A stretch of DNA of 64,000 bases from NCBI GenBank assembly GCA_902521315.1, contig CABYRH010000003.1:149452-213451 (forward strand), in the 5' to 3' direction. This document shows positions 8,650 to 16,571 of this stretch, in pieces; the stretch's first letter is position 1, and every line of letters starts with the position of its first letter. Both the position numbers and the translations under genes were made by a program. The notes below the pieces were generated by a model. That model ran no database searches and had not been told where the DNA came from. It saw only the letters and a program-made list of their open reading frames with translations. Source of the DNA: an uncultured Alphaproteobacteria bacterium (GTDB lineage Bacteria > Pseudomonadota > Alphaproteobacteria > HIMB59 > GCA-002718135).

Positions 8650-9309
8650 ATGAAATACAAAGCATTACTTTTTGGATCAATTGGAACACTGATTGAATCT
8701 TCTAATATCCAACGTAATTCATTTAACGAAGCCTTTAAAGAGGCTGGTTTAGATTGGTATTGGGACGAGCAAGATTATAGAATTTTATTAAAAAAATCAG
8801 GTGGCACTAAGAGAGTAGAAGATTTTGCAGAAAAAAATAATATCAATGTTAATGCATCACAAATTAGAGATAGAAAAACAGAATTATTTAGTTCATTCAT
8901 TATTCAAAACAAACAAAAATTAAGAGAAAGTGTTTATGAAATGATTAGATATACTAAAGATAATAATATTAAGCTTGCATTCTCAACTTCTACAACTGTA
9001 AATAATGTAGAAGCTGTATTTGAAAGTCTTTCTAATCAAATTTCAAAAGCGGATTTTGATTTTATTGGAAATAGATCATTTGTTAACAATGAAAAACCTC
9101 ATCCAGAGATATATAAAGTAACACTAGAAAAATTAAATTTAAAACCTGAAGAATGTCTTGCAATTGAAGATACAGAGGAAAGTAGTAATGCCGCTGTTAA
9201 TGCAAGTGTTAAATGTATTGCATTTCCAGGTGATTTTCACAAAGAAGATAAATTTGATATGTGCATCAAAAAAATGAATTTATTAGATCAAACCATTTTT
9301 TCATTGTAA
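8650..9309 (+). CDS. HAD-superfamily protein lacking the catalytic aspartates
   Basis: A 219-residue CbbY/Gph-type HAD protein. Motif II ('FSTSTT'), motif III lysine ('EKPHPEIY') and motif IV ('AIEDTEESSNAA') are all recognisable. Motif I, normally F-D-x-D-G-T-L, reads 'FGSIGTL': both the nucleophile and the acid/base aspartate are gone. Normal phosphatase or phosphomutase chemistry through an aspartyl phosphate is therefore not expected. It may be a binding or regulatory pseudo-enzyme, or may use different chemistry. Its length is normal and the frame clean, so it is not a decaying gene. It lies 34 bases after the permease gene and 13 before the dehydrogenase gene, in the same direction. Confidence 0.85.
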   Translation: MKYKALLFGSIGTLIESSNIQRNSFNEAFKEAGLDWYWDEQDYRILLKKSGGTKRVEDFAEKNNINVNASQIRDRKTELFSSFIIQNKQKLRESVYEMIRYTKDNNIKLAFSTSTTVNNVEAVFESLSNQISKADFDFIGNRSFVNNEKPHPEIYKVTLEKLNLKPEECLAIEDTEESSNAAVNASVKCIAFPGDFHKEDKFDMCIKKMNLLDQTIFSL

Positions 9310-9322
9310 ATTATACGCATAA

Positions 9323-10090
9323 ATGTTTCTAAAAAAATTCGAAGTAAAAGATAAGACTGCGCTTGTTACAGGTGCAGGTAAAGGGATTGGTAAAGCATCT
9401 GCAATCGCACTGGCAGAAGCTGGAGCAAATTTAATAATTATAAGTAGAACAGAAAAAGATCTTATAGCTGTTAAAAACCAAATTAAAAAAATTAAAAGAA
9501 AATGCAACTACTTTGTTTGTGATGTAACAAATTTAAAAGAAATAAAAAAAATATTTTCTAAAATTCCAAAATTAGACATATTAGTAAATAACGCTGGAAC
9601 AAATAGGCCAGAATATTTTACTAAAATTAAAAGAAAAGATATGAGTGAAGTGGTTGATCTTAATATTAAAGCATCATTTGATATTGCTCAATTAGCAACA
9701 AAAATTATGCTAAAATCAACAAATAGAAAAAAAAGTGGTGGATCAATTATAAATATTTCATCTCAGTTAGGTAAAGTTGGAGCTCCTCTTAGAAGTGTTT
9801 ACAATATGACCAAGTTTGGCGTTGAAGGTCTAACTAAAGGAATGGCTATCGATTTAGCAAAACACAACATTAGAGTTAATTCAGTTTGCCCTACATTTGT
9901 TGAAACTCCTATGGTTAAAAAATTTTTCAAAGATAAAAATTTTAAAAAATCTGTTATTGAAAATATACCTTTAGGAAAAGTAGCAACAGAAAGTGATATT
10001 GCTAGTGCAGTAGTGTATCTTGCTTCTGATGCTGCATCGATGATAACTGGCTCTTCATTAGTAATTGATGGAGGATGGACTGCTAAATAA
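9323..10090 (+). CDS. Short-chain dehydrogenase/reductase
   Basis: A 255-residue classical SDR, probably acting on a sugar or polyol with NAD(P). It has the nucleotide-binding glycine motif 'TGAGKGIG' (about residues 16-23), 'NNAG' near 90, and the catalytic Ser...Tyr-x-x-x-Lys seen as 'ISSQLGK' and 'YNMTK'. The C-terminal 'GSSLVIDGGWTAK' is typical of gluconate- or glucose-dehydrogenase-like SDRs. Length is as expected. It overlaps the next SnoaL-like gene by one base, so the two are translationally coupled and probably act in sequence on the molecule brought in by the upstream importer. The exact substrate is unknown. Confidence 0.9.
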   Translation: MFLKKFEVKDKTALVTGAGKGIGKASAIALAEAGANLIIISRTEKDLIAVKNQIKKIKRKCNYFVCDVTNLKEIKKIFSKIPKLDILVNNAGTNRPEYFTKIKRKDMSEVVDLNIKASFDIAQLATKIMLKSTNRKKSGGSIINISSQLGKVGAPLRSVYNMTKFGVEGLTKGMAIDLAKHNIRVNSVCPTFVETPMVKKFFKDKNFKKSVIENIPLGKVATESDIASAVVYLASDAASMITGSSLVIDGGWTAK

Positions 10091-11163
10091 TGATTTCTAG
10101 AGAATTAAAAAATTTTTTTGCCAACTATCAGATTGCAACTCAAACATTTAACAAAAAGACAATTGAAAAATCATTAAGCAATTATTTTACAAAAGAATCT
10201 TTATTTAATTTTTGCCATCCTTTTGGAACTTTTAAAGGTTTAAATAATTTTCTTTCTAAATGTATTTTGCCATTATTGGATAGTATCCCTGATCTAGAAA
10301 GAAGAGATATGATTATTATGGCGGGAAAAACCCCTGAAGGGCAAAAATGGATAGGTACAATGGGTAATTATATGGGAACTTTTATAAAACCATACTTAGA
10401 TATTCCACCAACAGGCAATTTAATTCATATGCGCTATCATGAGTTTTTTAAAATAGAGGAAAATAAAATTACTGAAGTACAATCTATTTGGGACTTACCT
10501 GAAATTATGATGCAAGCAAATGCATGGCCAATGTCTCCTCAACTTGGTGCATTTCTGTGTACCCCAGCTCCTATGACTGGAGATGGCTTGTCAATAAATG
10601 GAGAAAAGAAAGAAAATTTTGATCATGTTATAGATATGTTAAATGATTTATCCTTACATCCTAAAAATCCAGATCCAAAAATTATGAATCTAGAAAAATA
10701 TTGGCACCCAAATCTTAATTGGTACGGACCAGCCGGAATTGGAACAGGTAGAGGTATAGCAGGTTTCAGACATTGGCATCAAATCCCATTTTTAAGAGCA
10801 ATGCCAGATAGAAAAGGTGGATCATCAAATGAAAAATTAGCCACCGATGGCATGGAAGATTTGCAAACACACTGGATACATGAAGGAAATTATGTGTGTG
10901 AAACAGGTTGGCCTAATATGAGATTAACAATAACCAATGATGGCTGGATGGGTATTGCTCCATCAAATCAAGCACTAGAAATGAGAAGTCTAGATTTCTG
11001 GAGGCTAGAAAATGGTTTGATTAGAGAAAATTGGGTCTTAATTGATTTACTTGATATTTATAGACAAATTGGAATCAATATATTTGACAGAATTAAAGAG
11101 TTTAATAAAGCTCGTCAAACAGGACATATCAATTTATCTGATGGATTAGATGTTTTAAAGTAG
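10090..11163 (+). CDS. Tandem SnoaL-like (NTF2-fold) protein
   Basis: A 357-residue cytosolic protein with two SnoaL-like domains (about residues 10-150 and 180-330). The second includes 'YWHPNLNWYGPAGIGTGRGI' followed by 'HQIPF', shared almost unchanged with the truncated protein at 1-906. Other SnoaL-like traits are the Trp-rich strands near 'ENWVLIDLLDIYRQ' and the Asp/His pairs in the pocket. It is last in the operon 5190-11163 and coupled to the SDR gene. I infer that the paralogues handle the same type of molecule, or successive intermediates of one pathway. No reaction can be assigned. Confidence 0.75.
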   Translation: MISRELKNFFANYQIATQTFNKKTIEKSLSNYFTKESLFNFCHPFGTFKGLNNFLSKCILPLLDSIPDLERRDMIIMAGKTPEGQKWIGTMGNYMGTFIKPYLDIPPTGNLIHMRYHEFFKIEENKITEVQSIWDLPEIMMQANAWPMSPQLGAFLCTPAPMTGDGLSINGEKKENFDHVIDMLNDLSLHPKNPDPKIMNLEKYWHPNLNWYGPAGIGTGRGIAGFRHWHQIPFLRAMPDRKGGSSNEKLATDGMEDLQTHWIHEGNYVCETGWPNMRLTITNDGWMGIAPSNQALEMRSLDFWRLENGLIRENWVLIDLLDIYRQIGINIFDRIKEFNKARQTGHINLSDGLDVLK

Positions 11164-12021
11164 CTAATTTTCCTTATTAATAAAATAAGTTGCTACGATT
11201 ACAATTATACCACCAATAAAAGTAATTAAAGTTGGTATTTCATGAAAAATTATAAACGTTAACAACACACCAAATACAGGAAATAGAGCATAAAATGGAA
11301 ATACTCTATTTACAGGATACATCCTATATAAATAGAACATCGACATGTGTGCAGCAATTGAAACAAAGATACCTGAATGAAATATTAATAACCATGACTG
11401 AAAACTAATAGTTTTTATTTCGTTTATTGTTTGTCCTTCAAATATTGATGATGAAATAATTAATAACATAAATCCTACTAATCCCATTACTGCATTTGTG
11501 AGAGTGACCTCTAAATCTTTAAGGTATCTGGAAAATACCTGTGCACTAGCATAAAAGAATGCCATTAACGTTATTAAGATTAATGCAAAAATTTCATTTC
11601 TTATTAAAGGATCAAAGCCTAACAAAATAATTCCAAAAAAAGAAATAAATATAAGCACCCATTTTTTAATACTTACTTTCTCTTTTAAAAAAAATGAGCT
11701 TAATAATATTGCAAATGGTACAGCCAATTGAGAACCAATAATTATCGGAGAAACTATGTTTGCTTCATTTAAAGACAATGTCATAAAAACATTTGCTAAA
11801 AAACCCATAGAAATTGAAAAAAAGAGAAGTGGTAACCAGTATTTTTTTTCAGGAATTCTAAATCTCCAAAAAGGCAAAAGACATATGAAAACCACTAACA
11901 TTCTTAAACTTCCCATTAATAATGGGGGTACATTTTCATTAAAAATAACTTTCTGAACAGGGTAGGCACTTCCAAATAAAAAAGTGATTATTAAAATTAA
12001 AAAGTAATGTCTTAAAAGCAT
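11164..12021 (-). CDS. DMT-superfamily (EamA) permease
   Basis: A 285-residue integral membrane protein with about ten hydrophobic segments arranged as two EamA repeats. The first repeat begins 'LILIITFLFGSAYPVQKVIF' and includes 'SPIIIGSQLAVPFAILLSSFFLKEKVS'. The second includes 'YRMYPVNRVFPFYALFPVFGVLLTFIIFHEIP'. These are the usual helix-3/helix-4 signatures of the drug/metabolite transporter family, whose members export or import small metabolites. It is convergent with the SnoaL-like gene (adjacent stops) and lies downstream of the phosphate-acetyltransferase-like gene on the same strand, with which it may be co-transcribed. Substrate unknown. Confidence 0.85.
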   Translation of the reverse strand: MLLRHYFLILIITFLFGSAYPVQKVIFNENVPPLLMGSLRMLVVFICLLPFWRFRIPEKKYWLPLLFFSISMGFLANVFMTLSLNEANIVSPIIIGSQLAVPFAILLSSFFLKEKVSIKKWVLIFISFFGIILLGFDPLIRNEIFALILITLMAFFYASAQVFSRYLKDLEVTLTNAVMGLVGFMLLIISSSIFEGQTINEIKTISFQSWLLIFHSGIFVSIAAHMSMFYLYRMYPVNRVFPFYALFPVFGVLLTFIIFHEIPTLITFIGGIIVIVATYFINKEN

Positions 12022-12044
12022 TAGAGCTAAAATTTATTTTCTAA

Positions 12045-12944
12045 TTAGTTATTTGCAGCAACTACAGCTGCCATAATTGACGCAAGTTTAGAATTTTTAC
12101 TATCTGCTCTGCTAGGGACTACAACTGGTACTTTACCGCCAATTACAATTCCTGCCGCACAAGCATTCATAAAATAAACCATTATTTTGGACAAAGAATT
12201 TCCAGTTTCTAAATTAGGTACTAATAATAAATCAGCATCACCAGCAACATCATTATTTATTCCTTTTATTTTAGCTGCTTCCTTAGAAACAGCATTATCA
12301 AAAGCAAGCGGTCCATGAACAAAAGCATTAATTTTTTCTTCTAACGCAAGTTCCATAACTTTTTTGGCATCAACTGAACTTGGCATACTGTCAATTGGAT
12401 CTTCTGTACCTGATAAAATTGCAACTTTTGGTTTAGTAATATTTAATTTATTACAAAATTGAACAGCATTTTTAAGAATTTGTAATTTTATATCAACTCT
12501 TGGTAAAACATTTAAGGCGCCATCAGTAATAAAAAGGGGTTTTTTAAGCTGCGTTGTAGTCATATGCCAAATATGACTTAATCTTCTGCCATCAAGTAAA
12601 TTAAATTCTTTTTTTAAATAAGAGCGCATTAAAATATCAGTATGAAGATTCCCTTTAATTATGATTTTACTTTTATTTTCATTAGAAATTTGACAAGCAA
12701 TTAATGCACTATCCTCTTCATCTTTAGCCTCTACAATATTAAAATTAGAAATATCCAAACTTAATTTCTTCGCTGTTTCAGTAATTAAACTTTTATTTCC
12801 AATTAAAGTTGGATCGATGAGGTTCATATTCTTACCTTCAATTACAGCTGATAATATGCTTTCTTGATTGGGGCACACAACTGCTGCTGGTATGTTAGGA
12901 GTCTCTAAAGCTTTACTTTTAAGATCTTCTGGTAATGTGCTCAT
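12045..12944 (-). CDS. pta: Phosphate acetyl/butyryltransferase
   Basis: A 299-residue single-domain member of the phosphate acetyl/butyryltransferase family, which converts acyl phosphate plus CoA to acyl-CoA. The family C-terminal block is clear: 'AGDADLLLVPNLETGN', then 'VIGGKVPVVVPSRADS'. An earlier 'TDGALNVLPRVDIK' is also typical. It lacks the regulatory N-terminal extension of the 700-residue enterobacterial Pta. Its position, divergent from an omega-aminotransferase and alanine dehydrogenase, fits taurine dissimilation, where Pta consumes the acetyl phosphate made by sulfoacetaldehyde acetyltransferase. That enzyme (Xsc) is not in the window. A butyryl or other acyl specificity cannot be excluded. 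Confidence 0.8.
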   Translation of the reverse strand: MSTLPEDLKSKALETPNIPAAVVCPNQESILSAVIEGKNMNLIDPTLIGNKSLITETAKKLSLDISNFNIVEAKDEEDSALIACQISNENKSKIIIKGNLHTDILMRSYLKKEFNLLDGRRLSHIWHMTTTQLKKPLFITDGALNVLPRVDIKLQILKNAVQFCNKLNITKPKVAILSGTEDPIDSMPSSVDAKKVMELALEEKINAFVHGPLAFDNAVSKEAAKIKGINNDVAGDADLLLVPNLETGNSLSKIMVYFMNACAAGIVIGGKVPVVVPSRADSKNSKLASIMAAVVAANN

Positions 12945-13062
12945 ATTTGGTATTCTCTCTATACCACTGCTACAATTTTTCCTATGATATTTCTTTATTG
13001 TGTAAGAAATATTCTTTGATTTATCGATAATTTCATATACTCAATCTCTATTAAGGAAAAAA

Positions 13063-14403
13063 ATGGACTTAGAAAAAAGAACTGAAATACCTAATTCATT
13101 AGAAGAACATTGGATGCCATTTACATCTAATAGAGATTATAAAAATAGTCCAAGATTAATGGTTAAGGCAGAAGGTGTTTATTATACTGATCATTATGGA
13201 AATAAATTAATTGATGCTAGCTCAGGGCTATTTTGTAGTCCAGCGGGTCATTCAAGACCAGAAATAAGAGAAGCAGTATCAAAACAATTAGAACAATTAG
13301 ATTATGTTCAACCATTCCAACAAGGTTTTGGCGGTTCATTTGATTTAGCTAGAAAAGTTTCAAAACATACACCAGAAGATTTAAATAAAATATTTTTTAC
13401 TATTTGTGGTTCATCAGCTGTTGAAACAGCAATTAAAACAGCCATAGCATATTTTAAAGCAAAAGGAGAAGGCCATAGATCTCACATAGTAGGAAGAGAA
13501 AGAGGTTATCATGGAATGAATATTGGGGGAATTTCTGTTGGCGGAATGATTGCTAATAGAAAAACTTTCTCAAATATTCTAATGCCAAATGTACATCATC
13601 TAAGACATACTCATTTAACTGAAAATTTATTTGTAAAAGGCGAACCTGAAACAGGTGCTGATCTAGCAGACGATCTTGAAAGAATTGCTGGTAATATTGG
13701 TGCAGAAAATATTGCTGCATGTATTGTTGAGCCAGTAGCAGGATCAACAGGAACTTTAGTTCCGCCAAAAGGATATTTAAAAAGACTAAGAGAAATTTGT
13801 GACAAACATGGAATTCTTTTAATTTTTGATGAAGTTATTACTGGCTGGGGAAGAATGGGCGCTCCATTTGCAGCTCAAGCTTTTGATGTTTGTCCTGATA
13901 TCATGACAATGGCTAAAGCAATTACTAATGGTGTTGTACCTTTAGGAGCAGTAGCTTCACGTGATCATATCTATGATACTATTGTTGATGCTTCACCTAC
14001 AGGAGCTATAGAATTTTTTCATGGTTATACTTACTCTGCTATCCCTGTTTCAATGGCAGCAGGTTTAGCAATGCAAGATATAATCGAGAAAGAAGATTTA
14101 TTTAATAGAGCAAAAGATATGTCTCCATATTTCTTAGATGGTTTGTTTACCTTGAAAGACTTAGATATCATTACTGATATAAGAGGATATGGAATGATGG
14201 GAGGAATTGATATTAAAATGGATGAGCGTTTAGGCAAAGCTGGATATGCTTGTTTTAAAAAATTATTTGAAGCAGGCTTAAGCTTGAAAGCAACAGGTGA
14301 TTGTTTAATTGTTGCACCTCCATTTACTTGTGAAAAAAAACATATTGATGAGATAATTGAAAAATTAAGAACAGGTATCTCAAACTATATGCATGACAGA
14401 TAA
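13063..14403 (+). CDS. Class-III omega-amino acid:pyruvate aminotransferase (taurine- or beta-alanine-type)
   Basis: A 446-residue PLP enzyme of aminotransferase class III. The opening 'LEEHWMPFTSNRDYK' is characteristic of omega-amino acid:pyruvate aminotransferases. The PLP-anchoring region shows 'IFDEVITGWGRMG' (Asp to the pyridine nitrogen) and 'MAKAITNGVVPLGAV' (Schiff-base Lys). The gene following by one-base overlap is alanine dehydrogenase, which would regenerate pyruvate from the alanine formed and release ammonium, the standard pairing for taurine or beta-alanine use. Divergent from a phosphate-acetyltransferase-like gene. I prefer taurine because of the sulfonate genes nearby, but sequence alone does not separate the two substrates. 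A ribosome site AAGGA precedes the ATG. Confidence 0.85.
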   Translation: MDLEKRTEIPNSLEEHWMPFTSNRDYKNSPRLMVKAEGVYYTDHYGNKLIDASSGLFCSPAGHSRPEIREAVSKQLEQLDYVQPFQQGFGGSFDLARKVSKHTPEDLNKIFFTICGSSAVETAIKTAIAYFKAKGEGHRSHIVGRERGYHGMNIGGISVGGMIANRKTFSNILMPNVHHLRHTHLTENLFVKGEPETGADLADDLERIAGNIGAENIAACIVEPVAGSTGTLVPPKGYLKRLREICDKHGILLIFDEVITGWGRMGAPFAAQAFDVCPDIMTMAKAITNGVVPLGAVASRDHIYDTIVDASPTGAIEFFHGYTYSAIPVSMAAGLAMQDIIEKEDLFNRAKDMSPYFLDGLFTLKDLDIITDIRGYGMMGGIDIKMDERLGKAGYACFKKLFEAGLSLKATGDCLIVAPPFTCEKKHIDEIIEKLRTGISNYMHDR

Positions 14404-15518
14404 TGAAAATAGGTGTTCCCTCTGAGATTAAAGCTCAGGAGTCTAGGGTTGGGCTTACTCCGCAAAGTGTTAAAGAATTAGTAAAGAATAAACATACAGT
14501 TCTAATTCAAAAAGATGCCGGTATTGGTGCCGGATTTTCCAATAGTGATTATGAATTATCAGGTGCAAAAATTGTAAATTCAGCAGAGGATATTTTCAAT
14601 GATTCTGAAATGATTGTAAAAGTTAAAGAACCTCTAATGAATGAAGTAGCAATGATAAGAGAAAACCAAATTTTATTTACTTATTTACATCTTTCAGCAG
14701 CTCCAGAATTGACTAAGGGTTTAATTGATTCAAATTCGATTTGTATAGCCTATGAAACAGTAAGTGATCATAATAATAAGTTACCACTTCTTGCACCTAT
14801 GAGTGCTGTAGCCGGCAGAATGTCGATTCAAGCTGGCGCTTATTCACTTGAAAAACATAAGGGTGGAAGCGGTTTACTTTTAGGTGGTGCTCCTGGGGTT
14901 CAACCTGGAAATGTCTTAATTTTAGGTGGAGGTGTTGTAGGTGAAAATGCAGCGATAATTGCTACCGGAATGCAAGCAAAAGTTTTCATCGTTGATAAAT
15001 CAGAAAAAAGATTAGAAGAATTACAAGAAAAATTTGGTGATAAAATAGAACCACTACACAGTGATAAAATAAATCTAAAAGATTATATTTCTGAATGTGA
15101 TTTACTAATTGGTGGCGTACTTGTTCCAGGCTCTAATGCTCCAAAGATTATAACTAAGGACATGATAAAAGAGATGAAAAGTGGATCTGTAATTGTTGAT
15201 GTTGCAATTGATCAAGGTGGTTGTGTTGAAACTAGTAAACCAACAACTCATGCAAACCCTACATATGTTGTTGATGATGTTGTTCATTATTGTGTTGCAA
15301 ATATGCCAGGGGGAGTTCCTAGAACTTCCACACTTGCTTTAAATGCAGTCACTTTACCATTTATTCAAAAATTAGCCTCTAACGGTTTTAAAGATGCATT
15401 AAAAAATGATAAAAATTTTATGAATGGTTTAAATATTTTTAAAGGGGCCGTTACATATAAAGCTATTGCTGATGATTTAAATTATGATTATGCTAATCCA
15501 GAAACTTTAGTACACTAG
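14403..15518 (+). CDS. ald: Alanine dehydrogenase
   Basis: A 371-residue NAD-dependent alanine dehydrogenase, which interconverts alanine with pyruvate and ammonium in the cytosol. Start 'MKIGVPSEIKAQESRVGLTP' is the AlaDH/PNT N-terminal signature. The NAD-binding motif is 'VLILGGGVVGENAA' (about residues 170-183). 'ANMPGGVPRTSTLALNAVTLPF' is the conserved C-terminal block. Family-typical length. The ATG overlaps the aminotransferase stop (TAATG), so the two genes are coupled and form a deamination module. The 3' end overlaps the convergent MetE-like gene by four bases. Confidence 0.95.
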   Translation: MKIGVPSEIKAQESRVGLTPQSVKELVKNKHTVLIQKDAGIGAGFSNSDYELSGAKIVNSAEDIFNDSEMIVKVKEPLMNEVAMIRENQILFTYLHLSAAPELTKGLIDSNSICIAYETVSDHNNKLPLLAPMSAVAGRMSIQAGAYSLEKHKGGSGLLLGGAPGVQPGNVLILGGGVVGENAAIIATGMQAKVFIVDKSEKRLEELQEKFGDKIEPLHSDKINLKDYISECDLLIGGVLVPGSNAPKIITKDMIKEMKSGSVIVDVAIDQGGCVETSKPTTHANPTYVVDDVVHYCVANMPGGVPRTSTLALNAVTLPFIQKLASNGFKDALKNDKNFMNGLNIFKGAVTYKAIADDLNYDYANPETLVH

Positions 15519-16564
15519 AAACTATTAGAAGCTTCTACCATTATCTTTAATTTTATTTTTGCCAAATCTCGAGGTAAGTGACCAAGACCGCAATCAGGAG
15601 CAACAATTAATTGTTTCTTATCAATAAACTTTAATGCATCATTTATTCTTGAGACAATTTCTTCTTTTGTCTCAACTTGAGAGCTTGCTATTTTTATTAA
15701 ACCAAAAATAACTTTTGTTTGTTTAAAATCTTTTAAAAAATTTAAATCATTATATCGATGAGCATCTTCTATAGAAACTGTATCTATAATTGATTCATCT
15801 AAAGCTTTACTAATTTTAATGTAAGAATCTAAAGGCGCTTTTGGATAATCTACTGCATCTAATTTATCAGGATAGCCACAACAAATATGAGTAATTTTTT
15901 CAATACTTTGATTATTAATATCCTTAAAACATCTCTCTAAATTTTTGATTCCAAAATTAAGAGCATTTTCTGGTTTTCTAGCAAACAATGGTTCATCGAC
16001 TTGAATATATTTACATCCTGCATCAACCAATCTTTTAATTTCTACATTAATAGCATCAGCTAAGTCTTCACCCATATGTTCATCTGAGTCATAAAATGTA
16101 TTTGCTATGGTGTCTGTTATAGTCATTGGTCCAGGAATAGTAATTTTTAAATCTTTATTGGTTAAACTCTGATTTTTTTTCCACTCTTCAACTAAAAAAG
16201 ATTCTTTTGCTTTAACTTTTGAAGTTATTGTTGGTAACCAGCATTTATAATTCCCTGTCCTAGCAACTTTTTCTGTGAGATTTGTAAAATCAATTCCTTC
16301 TAAATATCTACAATGATAGTGAATATAATTTTCTCTTCTAACTTCACCATCGGTTAAGATATCAATACCGCATTCTTCCTGATCACTAATTATTTCTTTG
16401 GTAGCTTTATTAAATAACTCTTCAACATTATCGCCCATTTTTTTTATTTCATCTTCATAAAATTTTGTTGGGTATTCGGTATCTGTACCACCAGAAGCAT
16501 TAAACCAATCAGTTATTCTTAAATAACTTGGTTTTGGATAGGCGCCTATAACAGTCGTTAACAT
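15515..16564 (-). CDS. Core-MetE-like (cobalamin-independent methionine synthase C-domain) protein
   Basis: A 349-residue TIM-barrel protein of the MetE C-terminal-domain family. It starts 'MLTTVIGAYPKPSYL' (the VGSxPRP-type opening) and contains the expected zinc pattern: 'THICCGYP', then 'SIEDAHRY', then 'APDCGLG'. 'YIQVDEPLF' is the conserved folate-side strand. It differs clearly from the paralogue at 2962-4089. Seven bases separate it from the upstream sulfatase-like gene on the same strand, so it probably forms a two-gene operon with it. Methyl- or alkyl-group transfer from a breakdown product is more likely than de novo methionine synthesis, but this is an inference. Confidence 0.85.
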   Translation of the reverse strand: MLTTVIGAYPKPSYLRITDWFNASGGTDTEYPTKFYEDEIKKMGDNVEELFNKATKEIISDQEECGIDILTDGEVRRENYIHYHCRYLEGIDFTNLTEKVARTGNYKCWLPTITSKVKAKESFLVEEWKKNQSLTNKDLKITIPGPMTITDTIANTFYDSDEHMGEDLADAINVEIKRLVDAGCKYIQVDEPLFARKPENALNFGIKNLERCFKDINNQSIEKITHICCGYPDKLDAVDYPKAPLDSYIKISKALDESIIDTVSIEDAHRYNDLNFLKDFKQTKVIFGLIKIASSQVETKEEIVSRINDALKFIDKKQLIVAPDCGLGHLPRDLAKIKLKIMVEASNSF

Positions 16565-16571
16565 ATGTTTA

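Noticed and set aside
13553-13805. Minus-strand ORFs over the aminotransferase gene
   Set aside because: Shadows of a strongly conserved gene; low-complexity translations without domain or ribosome site. The other minus or plus shadow ORFs in the track (for example 3174-3389, 15105-15287, 25683-25883, 48252-48575) were left out for the same reason.
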